Source: Symbiodinium natans (taxonomy: Eukaryota; Sar; Dinophyceae; Suessiales; Symbiodiniaceae). From it: DNA of 64,000 bases. Positions within the stretch are counted from its first letter, which is position 1; each line of letters starts with the position of its first letter. The notes beneath the pieces were generated by a model, which had not been told where the DNA came from, did not search any database, and saw only the letters and a list, made by a program, of their open reading frames with translations. Positions 47,144 through 57,050 of this stretch are shown here, piece after piece. The translations under genes were made by a program, and so were the position numbers. The stretch is from positions 64,001-128,000 of the forward strand of contig CAJNDS010002086.1 in NCBI GenBank assembly GCA_905221605.1, in the 5' to 3' direction.

Positions 47144-48372
47144 ACGACGTGTTGATGACATTCAAAGATGCAACGCAAGCGCGACGGCTGGTGCCAGAGC
47201 TACAGAGGGCGCTGGCAAATGTCGGCTTGTCCCTGTCGCCCACCAAGACCCAGGTGCTGGTGCATCCTGACATGGACAAGCCATCTGACTTTCACGATGA
47301 CGAATTTCTTGGACAGTGTGCATGGGTGCATGAGACCACTTACTTGCGCAAAACTCTGGCTTTTCCGAAAGATGCGCAACCTCGCTCCGAGCAGTTGCTG
47401 AAAGCAGCAGGAATAGCAACGCGTTCCGCGTACGAGAGCATGCGAGCCTTTCTCCGAGGAGCCCAATGGCATGAACCCTTATTGACATGTGCCTTGCTCT
47501 ACCGATATGTGGCATCTACTTGGTTGTGGTTTGCCCCCTTGATCGACGTTACTGCCCAGAACCTCACTGCTGTGAGAACCCTCCAGACCACCATGCTGAT
47601 TCTGTGTTTGCAACTGTATATCCCAGCGGAATTCCCACATGCCCCGGCTATGTACCTCAACCGCTTGCGTAGGCGAATAGTACTCCTGCTGCTGGACCTT
47701 GAACCTACTCGAGCGTGGACGCACTGCTGGCAAATGCGAAGATGGACATATTTGGCTCACGTGTTCAGACGCCCTGCCCAAAATCCAACACGTAGTACTC
47801 TGCTGCATTTCACTCAAGTTGTCAGCCGCAAACCGGGACCTTGGTCGAATGCTTTAAGCTGGATGTATGCCGCCTTCTATGGGGCTTTCTTGGGTAGCGG
47901 GCAGTCTTTCGACACAGCTGTTGCTGACAAGGACTTGTGGCAGCAGAAAGGTCTGCAACATTTCCTCGTCCAGGCTCAGACACAGCAGCACGGCGCGATG
48001 CGGGCTCTCACTGCCGAGAATTGGAGACACCCTTTCCAGTACAGAGTCGCCTGGCACCTGCCGTGTCTGTTGGGAATAACTCCGTCTGAAGAGCTGCAAA
48101 TCACGGTGCTAGACACTGAAGATGGGTGGCTCTCATGGACCCTTGGTTCCGATGTGCCTGCCGAGTTCGAACATTGGCTCAGCCTTCGTTTAATGATTGA
48201 AAGACCCATTGCTGTCACATGCTTCGCAAGCTCGGACATTTTAGATAGCATTCTTGGGGCTGTGCAAAGCCTCTGCCTGCGAGTTTGGCAGCGACACCAA
48301 ATTGTTGTTACCTTCGAGACGTTAGGTACTGCTGCGGCCGCAAGGGCCTATGCCAGTGCCGTTCATTCCTGA
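47086..48372 (+). CDS. LINE ORF2, C-terminal reverse transcriptase part (shifted -1 frame)
   Basis: Continues the reverse transcriptase in a frame shifted by -1 (+2). It opens with HFGWAYVDDVLMTF, the catalytic YVDD motif C, then LSLSPTKTQVLVHP (motifs D/E, thumb) and a long C-terminal region without clear RNase H motifs. The 47086 ATG is inside the RT and is not a natural start. The frame change lies between motif B and YVDD, near the G6 run at 47097-47102. Mutation, assembly error and recoding are all possible. Confidence 0.88.
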   Translation: MGTSGGEFPHPSHFGWAYVDDVLMTFKDATQARRLVPELQRALANVGLSLSPTKTQVLVHPDMDKPSDFHDDEFLGQCAWVHETTYLRKTLAFPKDAQPRSEQLLKAAGIATRSAYESMRAFLRGAQWHEPLLTCALLYRYVASTWLWFAPLIDVTAQNLTAVRTLQTTMLILCLQLYIPAEFPHAPAMYLNRLRRRIVLLLLDLEPTRAWTHCWQMRRWTYLAHVFRRPAQNPTRSTLLHFTQVVSRKPGPWSNALSWMYAAFYGAFLGSGQSFDTAVADKDLWQQKGLQHFLVQAQTQQHGAMRALTAENWRHPFQYRVAWHLPCLLGITPSEELQITVLDTEDGWLSWTLGSDVPAEFEHWLSLRLMIERPIAVTCFASSDILDSILGAVQSLCLRVWQRHQIVVTFETLGTAAAARAYASAVHS

Positions 48373-49148
48373 CGTGATTCGGGGCGTAGTCACGAGTACT
48401 AGGCCTTGGATCCCAGACACAACTTTGGCATTACACGAGTGCTCGTGAAGGCTGCATGGACGGCTGTGAAACCCGGCAGAGCTCGCGGGGTCAAAAGGGT
48501 TTAGGGTTTAGGGTTTAGGGTTTGGGCTTCGGAGGGGATTGCTGTGCGTTTGGCAGCTTAGGGCGACAGTTCCCACATTGCCTTGAGGAATTCAGGGGTT
48601 GTTACTTCTCCTAAACCCTAAGTAGGGTTTACACCCTAAACCCGAAACCCCAAACCCCAAACCCTAAACCCTAAACCCTAAACCCTAAACCCTAAACCCT
48701 AAACCCTAAACCTAAACCCTAGCCCTAAACCCTAAACCCCGAGAGCCCCAGGATGGCCGGCGGCTCCGGAAGCTGGAACGCCTGGCTGGCGGGGAGGACC
48801 CTGGTGGGTGGCTTTTGAGTCCAAGGAGTTCGGGGGCTTAGGGTTTAGGGTTTAGGGTTTAGGGTTTAGGATAGAGGGGTGAAAGTTCTGGCTAGACTTC
48901 GAGTCCAGTGGCAAAAAAAGGGTCTAGGGTTTAAGATTTGCAGTTCAGGGGCTTTTGCTCATTCAGGGCTTCCGTCACATTAGGCCTAAACCCTAAACCC
49001 TAAACCCTAAACCCTAAACCCTAAGCCCTAAGCCCTAAGCCCTAAACCCTAAACCCTAAACCCTAAAGGTATTGGGGTGGCGTTGCGAAAGGTGCAGTCT
49101 TTGAAGCGTAGAGTTCGGGCTTGGAGCTCCCGAGCCGGCGCCCAAGAT

Positions 49149-49246
49149 TAGGGTTTAGGGTTTAGGGTTTAGGGTTTAGGGTTTAGGGTTTAGGGTTTAG
49201 GGTTACCCTAAACCCTAAACCCTAAACCCTAAACCCTAAACCCAGC
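49149..49246. repeat. Head-to-head telomere-type palindrome
   Basis: About eight TTTAGGG units run into GGGTTACCC and then about six CCCTAAA units. The two halves are complementary and would form a long hairpin. Confidence 0.95.
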
Positions 49247-49272
49247 TAAACCCGAAGGCAGAACTCTTGGCT

Positions 49273-49432
49273 GAGACTCCAAAACCCCTTAAGTAAGGAA
49301 TATCCCTTAGGTTATAATGGGAACCCTAATATACTTTAAGTCTATTCCTTAAGGGGTTATCGGAATATCCCTTAAATTAGAATGGGAACCCTAATATGAT
49401 TTAAGGTCTATTCCTTAAGGGGTTTTGGAGTC
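49273..49432. repeat. Short palindromic element, family F copy 2
   Basis: Ends GAGACTCCAAAACCCCTTAAG and its complement; the inside is two tandem half units with AAGGAATATCCCTTA. Lies directly downstream of the head-to-head telomere-repeat junction. Confidence 0.75.
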
Positions 49433-49450
49433 TCTGAGTCTGGCTGAGAG

Positions 49451-49480
49451 GCCGAAGCCACCGAGGAGGGCCAGCTGAAG
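49451..49480 (+). CDS. Putative acidic exon, AEATEEGQLK
   Basis: A 30-nt phase-0 segment after GAGAG reading AEATEEGQLK, with a GC donor (49481-49482). It resembles the EEGQ segment at 38746. Unassigned. Confidence 0.28.
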
Positions 49481-50486
49481 GCCGTTCTTAGCTGGGCTTT
49501 CCCTAAACCCTAAACCCGAAACCCGAAACCCTAAACCCTGCATGCTGAACGTGGTTGGGAGTTGTCAGGAGCAGGGGTAGCGTTGTATCCTGGTGTTGCT
49601 TGTGGGTTTGGCCCCGAAACACCAACCACAATCTCAGTTGAAGTTAAAAGAAGATAGAGATCTGCTTTGTGGGTCATCGGGCTCCAAGGACTTCACGGCA
49701 AATGAAGTTGCAATGCTCATGAGTAGCCGGTAGGCCCCCCCGCCCCCTCGTATAATCCCTATCAAGAACTGTTAGAGTTACGGGGGCCATCCCAGTCAAA
49801 GCAGTGGAGGTGACACCCTCCTCCGCCGAGCCGCCTCCTGGTGGCTGCGGCACCGGACACAGATCCTCAGGCTTCAATTGGAGTCCGGGAAGTTTGGGGC
49901 TTAGGGCTTTAAGGTATTAGTACGTAGGGTTTAGAGTGGAGGATTTCGGTTCAGGCTTTAGGGCTTAGGGTTTAGGGTTTTTAGGTTTCAAGAGAGAGCT
50001 CCAGGGGTTTCGACTGCCAGTACCCCACAAACCCGAGCTTTCCCACTTGCAATGTGCGGATAGCCAAGGCTGGTGTGAACTCTGCGCGCGGGCACTGCAG
50101 TTTGGATGGTTCAGTACTGCAGGGCATACCCTCTGACCACCCCAAAGCACTTCATTTCTGCGAGGTTCCGGGCTGGGGGCCCCTAAACCCTAAACCCTGA
50201 ACCCTGAACCCTAGACCCTAAACCCTAAACCCGTTCAGAGATTCAGGATGGTTCAGCGATGTTTCACACAGGGTTGAGGATGACTTGCTGAGGCTTGGTG
50301 CCTCAGGATTGCGTTCAGGGTCCATTGCTTTGGAGATAAGGAGAAGATATTATCTATATTAATAATAATATACAATATGATATTATCATACCTTAAATTA
50401 TTATTATTATTCTTCTTATTATTATTGGCTTTGCATTCCCAACACAGCCATTCCTCCAAGCCTCTCAAACCATTAGCCTACATGCT

Positions 50487-51098
50487 ATGCGTAGCCTTCA
50501 GGTTATCTGCGGGGGTTTTGCGCACGGGGTCTCGACCCTAAGTTGCCTTCAGGCTGTGCACGAGGTGTGTGTGGACAGGGGGTCCGTTTGGTGTTATCGC
50601 GTACGGTGCGAGGTCCAGGGAGGGGGCGCTTTGGTCGGACTTGTGACTCCTCTGTTTCTTTTTCTCGCTCTTTGGGGAAGGCCACGAGCCGACCCTGCAG
50701 TGGGGGATAGGAATCCCCGGATGTTCGGGCGTCACCTACGTGGGGGCGCCCTCGTGTTGAGCGAGCTCTTCTTTGGACAGGGGTACCTGGTATCGCCCTT
50801 TCACCTGCCTCTTAGCCCCTCCGGGGATCCCCGCTGGTTCCAATATGGAGGGCTCTTCAATTTTGTAGCACCTGGAGGCCGCCGCGCCCAACGCGGAGTC
50901 GGTGCTAATTGGTTGGTTCTGGGGAGTAGGGGCTACATTCGGCGCAGTCTTCTTCTTCTTCTGTGCCAGCAAGTAGTGCCTGTAAATGCTTTGGTGCAAA
51001 TCTCTCGACAATGCAATGTGCATTTCACGGCTTCAGCCAGTGTCTGGGCAGCTGCGCCAGTACATGATCCCGTAAGCCGTAAGCACCGGGGTACCTAG
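50487..51098 (+). CDS. Unidentified 203-codon open reading frame
   Basis: Longest uninterrupted non-transposon frame here, starting MRSLQVICGGFAHG, with a hydrophobic LVTPLFLFLALWG stretch and several Gly/Arg-rich parts. I recognise no domain. Overlapping ORFs on the other strand suggest GC-rich DNA with few stops could explain it by chance. No splice-site-bounded homology supports it. Confidence 0.2.
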   Translation: MRSLQVICGGFAHGVSTLSCLQAVHEVCVDRGSVWCYRVRCEVQGGGALVGLVTPLFLFLALWGRPRADPAVGDRNPRMFGRHLRGGALVLSELFFGQGYLVSPFHLPLSPSGDPRWFQYGGLFNFVAPGGRRAQRGVGANWLVLGSRGYIRRSLLLLLCQQVVPVNALVQISRQCNVHFTASASVWAAAPVHDPVSRKHRGT

Positions 51099-51273
51099 TT
51101 GCATGTTAAAGTTTAGGCGTCACGGGATTTAGAAGCCACCTTGATGCCAAGCTGGGGGGTTGGCAGGGATGGTGCTGGAGGTTTAGGATGGCTTCGCGCC
51201 CGCATTCTAGTAACCCTAAACCCTAGACCCTAGACCCTAAACCCTAGACAAGTGCTGGTTGATCTCAGCTGAG

Positions 51274-51348
51274 GTGTGCCATGCGCACCGGCGAGGATGT
51301 CGAGCTGCCCACGGCCGTCGTCGAGGCTGTGTCCGAGCTGCAGACACA
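51274..51348 (+). CDS. Putative exon, MRTGEDVELPTAVVEAVSEL
   Basis: After a GAG acceptor the frame reads CA then MRTGEDVELPTAVVEAVSEL and Q. It is coding-like and acidic. The 3' boundary is approximate (Gln-Thr-His region). No family recognised. Confidence 0.38.
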
Positions 51349-51585
51349 CGAGCCAGGATAACAATGGAGCTTTGGGTCGTGGGGGGGGGTTCATCCTTCA
51401 GCACTTCGGCTTGAAATTTGTGGGGTTGCTTCGGATTTCAGAGGGGAGTGGGGGTTTGAGAGGCCACCGATGCGGGTTCTTTCAAGAACAGATATAGACA
51501 CCCACCGATTTCTGAATAGCTGGGCATGTAAACCAATTTCTCCTGTCACAGAATGTGCCAAAGGAGAGGAACGTTGCTGTCCGAG

Positions 51586-51633
51586 GCATCATCCGTGGAC
51601 TTTGCTGATGGCCTGGGCATCCTGATCATGGAG
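51586..51633 (+). CDS. Putative exon, ASSVDFADGLGILIME
   Basis: A 48-nt phase-0 segment between CCGAG and a GC donor, reading ASSVDFADGLGILIME. A similar GIGISIME reading occurs at about 62805-62825, hinting at a repeated domain. Unassigned. Confidence 0.35.
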
Positions 51634-52498
51634 GCCCCACAAGAGCAAAGGTGGCGTTGTCAGAGCCACCTCATGGCCTGTAGGTTTAGGGTTTAGGGTT
51701 TAGGGTTATATTTGGTTGTGTGCTGTGTGTTTCTTGTACAACCACACCATGGTGGTGGGGGATGGGGGGGGAGGGACCAGCTATGACGTACCATGTTGAC
51801 TTAGAAACCGTACCATTCATCTCTCTCACTCTTGTTCCACAGCCTTCATGCTTCGCGACTCCCAAAAGCACACATCTAAACCACATGCACAAGCCACCCT
51901 AACTCTCATATCTTGGTCTAACCGTTCACACCCTGTGGCTTGACCATGCACCCGGGATAGGTTGTACGAAGAGAGCACATTATATATTAAATGCAAGGAA
52001 CGTAGCGACGCGCGTATTACCCCGGCTCCCATCACCCCCGCCCCCCCCTCGCCTAAGCCCTAAAATCCGAAACCTTGAACCTTACACTCTTAACCCTTAT
52101 TAGCCCCACCCCTCAGGGGGGTGCGGGGGGGACGCGAAACCTAAGCCCTGAGCAGGGGCGGGGCCCAACCGCACTGGCATCATATTTTGGGTGTGCTTTT
52201 GGAGAATCGAGGAGCTGGACCTGGCACGCAACACATATCACAAGCGTGCTCATGTCCGTAGCACTTTCTTTCATTTCAAAGACATGCTCGAACAAAAGCA
52301 CTCGTCTGTCGTTGTGTCGATTGCCGTGTGTTTGCGGATGTCGAGTCTACCTCAACTGGGCTTTAGATGCTCTGTGAGAAATCGGTCTGCAAGGACACCC
52401 ACTGTCAAAGCTGAGAGTTGAGCTTAGACATCCAAGCCCCTGGTTCAGCCTCGAAGGCCCAGGACCTACAGAAGCATGATCAAACCTCGGGTGGGAAG

Positions 52499-52586
52499 GT
52501 CCCTGCTGCTGTGTCGAAGAAGCCGATCAGCGGCAAAGATGGCGCGAAGCTGCTCGAGCTGCGGCTTGGTCTTGATCCTGTGCATA
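52499..52586 (+). CDS. Putative exon, SKKPISGKDGAKLLELRLGL
   Basis: After a GGAAG acceptor the frame reads VPAAV, then SKKPISGKDGAKLLELRLGL and DPVH. It is coding-like, with basic and then Leu-rich character. No family recognised; the 3' end is approximate, just before a TTTAGGG-like sequence. Confidence 0.4.
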
Positions 52587-52649
52587 GAGTTTAGGGTTTT
52601 TTTTTCCATCCCATATAGTTCGAATAGGAAAAAGCTAACATCATCATCA

Positions 52650-53150
52650 CCATCATCATACTAATACTAATCGTAATAACATTCATAGTCGTAATAATAG
52701 TAATACTAGTAGTAAGAAGAATAAGCATAGTCAGAACAAGAATAAGTGAGAATGGGTTTAGGGTTGAGGGTTTAGGGTTTAGGGTTTAGGGTTTAGGGAG
52801 CCTTCGGAGTCGGAGCCGGAGTCTCCCGAATCCAAGGTGCGATAGCCTGGACGTCGTGGCGGTGTTCACGACTGCTTGCAAAGAGGCCTTAGGGCATCCT
52901 CGTCCCCTTGAAACCCTAAACCCGAAACCCTAAACCCATCATCCTGGAAGCTGTTACCCTGGAGTGTGGGCTGGTCTGCTTGGTGGCAAAAAAAGACCTA
53001 ATAATCATACAGGTACTAGTAGCAAGAATCATATTCATAATAATATTCATAATCATACTCATAATAATGTTCATAACAATGTTCATAATAAGAGTAATAA
53101 TAATAAGCATAATAATAGTAATAATAAAAAATAGTAATAACAATACTAAT
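52650..53150. repeat. Two AT-rich imperfect microsatellite stretches
   Basis: Degenerate AATAATAGT/CAT repeats at about 52650-52750 and 52995-53155, separated by a TTTAGGG array and the acidic reading SESEPESPESK near 52803. Confidence 0.8.
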
Positions 53151-53235
53151 GATTTTCACACTTTCTTCAATCCAGGGGCTTCAAGCGTTTGCCCGGAGCC
53201 CTGGCTCCTGGAGTCGCACGACAACTGAAACTTTC

Positions 53236-53390
53236 GGGTTCAGGGTTTAGGGTTTAGGGTTTAGGGTTTAGGGTTTAGGGTTTAGGGTTTAGGGTTCAGG
53301 GTTTGGGGTTTAGGGTTTAGGGCTTGGGGTTTACTGCTTGGGGTTTAGAATTTAGGGTTTGGGGTTTAGGGTTTAGGGTTACACCAGGTT
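53236..53390. repeat. Interstitial telomere-type array (TTTAGGG) with variants
   Basis: About 20 units, the second half mixed with TTTGGGG, TTCAGGG and GCTTGGGG variants. Confidence 0.95.
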
Positions 53391-54114
53391 ACTGTACGCC
53401 TTTTCCTCAAGGAACGGCTCGCGTAAGGTTGAGTTAAGAAGTGTTGCTCTTTTTTTGTTTGTCTTGTTCGTGCTCCCTCCCCCCCACCCAAAAAAAAAAA
53501 CATCTCTCGCGTGGTTTGGCTTCGGTACGAAAGAACACGTAAAACCACCCTGCGAATGCCCCACATGCACCAGGCCACCGGTGGCGGGGAGTCGCAGGGC
53601 TTCGCAGAAGGCCTGGCCTGACAAAGAGGGTTCAGCTGGTAGGGTTTAGGGTTTGGGGTTTGGGGTTTAGGGCTTAGGGTTTAGGAGTCTAAACGCCAAA
53701 AACGCCGAAGGCAGTCCGAAAGCAGACTTTGTTCGTTCGTGTCTGGCGTCACTGTTCGTTGCTGAATGTGTAGGGTTTAGGGTTTCGGACTTAGGGTTTC
53801 GGACTTGGGGCTTCTTGAGGTTTTGCAAAGTTGTGAGAGGTTGCTTATGGGCCAGGAGTTTCTCTGGCTGAGTGGCTTTAGGGTTTATGTCTAAGGGCGA
53901 AGGAAATGGCAGGAAGGATCGTTAAGGATTTCTGCTGTATGCGAACACAGCCGCTTGTGCATTTCATCGCGAAGGATGTGACAGCTCTTAAACTTGGACT
54001 TGGAGCGATTCTTTGTTGGATAGTCTGGGAGCTTGTAGCTCGCATCACGAGCCCTGAGAAATCGAACCATGCTTGTGTGTGCCATACAAATGCTGCATGG
54101 CGAATGGTACTTCC

Positions 54115-54277
54115 CCTAAACCCTAAACCCTAAACCCTAAACCCTAAACCCTAAACCCTAAACCCTTAACCCTTAACCCTAAACCCTAAACCCTAAACCC
54201 TAAACCCTAAACCCTAAACCCTAAACCCTAACCCCTAACCCCTAACCCCTAACCCTAAACCCTAAACCCTAAACCCA
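54115..54277. repeat. Interstitial telomere-type array (CCCTAAA) with CCCTTAA and CCCCTAA variants
   Basis: About 23 units; variants are clustered in tandem blocks, suggesting local expansion. Confidence 0.96.
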
Positions 54278-54817
54278 GCCAAGGGGGCAAGCTTCGGATT
54301 CTAGAATGCTTATTTGCTCGCCTGCTCGCGCCCGTGTCCACGTGCCAAGGTGTTGCATCAGGTTGAGGCGAACGCATGTATGTGTATACATATATATGTA
54401 TATATATTGATTTATTTATTTGCTTATTTATACACACAAACACCTTGGTAGGCCCTTGGGGCATTTTATGCTTTCCCTTGTTGGGTTTAAGAGGGCCATG
54501 TGCAGGAATATTTTGTGGGTTTCAAGGGCCATCCTAGACACACGTACCATCTGCACCCAAACGGTTTGCCAGCTTCTGTACTGCTCGCCAGCCCACACTT
54601 TCCTCCAAGCCCTCCCGCCTTGAAACAGGAGATGTGGTCGAGGGGAAGTTTGGCAACAGCTGCTCTGCTTTCCAGTATACTTTGTGGACGTTTTTGTTCG
54701 CTTTATCGATGTGCCTGAAGCATTTGGACCTGTTGTAGCCGGAGGCTTGTGTTTGTACTCCTTAGAGCAGGTTGCTGTGGTCAGATTCGAACTGGGGTGT
54801 CGACAGAGGTCGTAAAC

Positions 54818-54920
54818 CTAGTAGTAGAGTAGGTAACCTTTAACCTTTTTTGGGGTAGTAGAATCCCTTTTTCATCCCAAAGGTTCGGCTTTAATTCCAC
54901 CAGGTTTCTGGACAACCAGG
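54818..54920. repeat. Short palindromic element, family A copy 3
   Basis: Same family, starting ACCTAGTAGTAGAGTAGG, about 80-85% similar, ending ACAACCAGGT. Its outermost bases are again complementary to each other but differ from copies 1 and 2. Weaker relatives lie at 8719-8815 and 61512-61603. Confidence 0.75.
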
Positions 54921-56965
54921 TACATAGAACAGCCTTTTTCGCCATGTCTGGATGCTGACTCTGTCAGTTGAGCCTTTGGGAGTTTCGCTGTAGATACTAC
55001 TATTTGCTTCAGAGCCTCCCAAAAATTGAAGGATAATACCTAAAACCCTAAACCCTAGACCCGAGACCCCAAACCCTCCTACATTCCCCCTGAAAGGAAG
55101 AGTGCGTCTTAATTGTTAAGGCGGGGGGGGGGGGGGGGGGTTCTTTAACCTTAAACCCTAAACCCTAAACCCTAAACCCTAAACCTAAACCCTAAACCCT
55201 TAAGCAAACGGCCGTCAAAAAGAAAGTACACTCCCAAGGCATGCCAGGCATACCCGAGCCGCCCCCAACTGCACTTAGGGTTTAGGGTTTAGGGTTTAGG
55301 GCACCAGTACATGCGCTTCAAGCACTCCGTAACCGGAAATTGCTTGAATCTGCAGACGGACGACTGATGGTCTTGAAGACCCAAAGTCCAGCAACTTTGG
55401 GGATCACCCTAAACCCTAAACCCTAAACCCTAAACCCTAAACCCTAAACCCTAAACCCTAAACCCTAAACCCTAAACCCTGTCAAGACCCTAAACCCAAA
55501 TCAGTCCCAACTTCTGATTGCGCTCAGGTTGGTTTTCGGCCGTCGTGGTGGAGGCGGCAGAGCCAGGCCGCTGTTCGAGTGGGTCGGTGTGGGGTTTAGG
55601 GTTCAGGATTTGGGGTTTAGGGTTTAGGATTTGGGCTCAGGGTTTAGGGCTTAGGATTTGGGCTTTAGGGTTTAGGGCTGCGTAGTCTTGCCTGGCAGTG
55701 TGAAGAGACCTGGATGCAAAACGGGTTTTGGGCTTAGGGCAGTTTAGGGCAGGGTTCCGGCAGCTTCCTCAGCCCGTGCTGACAAAAGGGCAGTTCAGGG
55801 TTCAGGATTGACGGTTTAGGAGTCTGGGTTCAACAAGGGGTTTCGCATGTGTTTAGGTTTCGGAGGTTTGAGGATTTAGGGTTTAGGGTTTAGGGATGGA
55901 TTTTGGATGTTTACTTTGTTGGCTTAAAGACTTTTGGCTGCCGGCCTAGGTCCAGCGCCGTGCTTCACACACCATACTGTTCAGGGCCGTACCGAGAACG
56001 GGATGCAGAAAGGGTTTAGGGTTTAGGGTTTAGGGTTTAGGGTTTAGGGTTTAGGGTTTAGGGGCTTAGGGGCTTAGGGGCTTAGGGGGTTGCGGGTTTG
56101 GGGGTTTAGGGGTTTAGGGTTTAGGGAGTGAATCTCTACAGGCAAGGACCGATCAGTGCTGGCGGCAGCTCTGGAAATAATTGGCGCGGCCCACGCCCGA
56201 GCTTGAGAGCCTGACCCCTAAGCTCTTAAAACCCTTACACCGTTAAAGCCCTTAAAACCCTTGAAATCCTTAAGGCGCTTGAAACCCTTAAAGCCCTTAA
56301 AGCCCCTAAAGCTTGGATGTTCCCCCCTTATACTAACAGTCCTTCATAGGGATTATAATAGGGAACATCCCAACTTAAAACCCTTCAACACCTCTTTGCA
56401 GGAACCCAACCCTAAGCCCTTTAAGCCCTGAAAATACTTAAAGCCCTCAAGAAAAGCCCTTGAACCTCTTGAAACCCTTAAAACCCCTAAAGCCCTCAAC
56501 GCCCTTAAAACCTCTAAAAACCCTTAGAATCCCCAAAGGCCCTAAAGCCCTTAAAACACCCAAAAACCCCTTAAAAAAAAACCAACTCCCTTCAAACCCT
56601 CTGCAGGTAGCCCAATAGGGGGCCTATTAAGAAACTTAAAACCCCTTTCAAACCCTCTCTGCAGGCAGCCAGGTCTTAACACCCTTAAAACCATCATAAT
56701 AGGGGGGTGCTGGAATCCCTATTAAGGAACTTAAAATCCTTTCAAAACCCGAAAAGCCCTTAAAACCCTAAACCCCAATTAAACACCCCTTTCAAAAACC
56801 CCTCTCTTTCAGGCAGCCAGGTCTTAAACCCCTTAACAACCATGATAAGGTCTCAAAAACCTCAAAAGAAACCATGAATACGGTCTTGAAACCCTTAAAG
56901 CCCATGAAAAGGCCTTAAAACCCTCAAAGCCCTAAAAAAACCATGATCATGCTGCAGGCAGCCAG

Positions 56966-57050
56966 GTCAAGGTCAAGTGGGACTTCGACAGCTCTGAGGC
57001 CGAGCTGGAGGCCTCGGATGTGCGCCTCGCCTCGGCTCTCAACAGCTTGC
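56966..57050 (+). CDS. Tudor-like exon, VKVKWDFDSSEAELEASDVR
   Basis: Encodes VKVKWDFDSSEAELEASDVR then LASALNSLR and runs into a poly-G tract (57050-57074). This exon fuses the two halves that are separated by an intron in copies 2 and 3, where the KWGG and DSSEAELDAS parts are in different exons. Confidence 0.75.

Larger units (their letters stand above)
43860..48496 (+). mobile_element. Non-LTR (LINE-type) retrotransposon with 5' spliced leader
   Basis: A 4.6 kb element: spliced leader at 43860-43881, a 52-nt leader, ORF1 (43934-45052), 18-nt spacer, ORF2 (45071-48372 with one frameshift), then about 124 nt of 3' UTR ending TCAAAA directly before a TTTAGGG array. ORF2 has an apurinic-type endonuclease followed by a reverse transcriptase, the layout of LINEs. 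The 5' flank is a TTTAGGG/AGGAAGTTTAGGG array in the same orientation. Because both flanks are repeats, target-site duplications cannot be measured. It lies between putative exons of an unidentified gene, so it may be intronic. The near-intact ORFs and full 5' end suggest a recent insertion. Confidence 0.9.
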
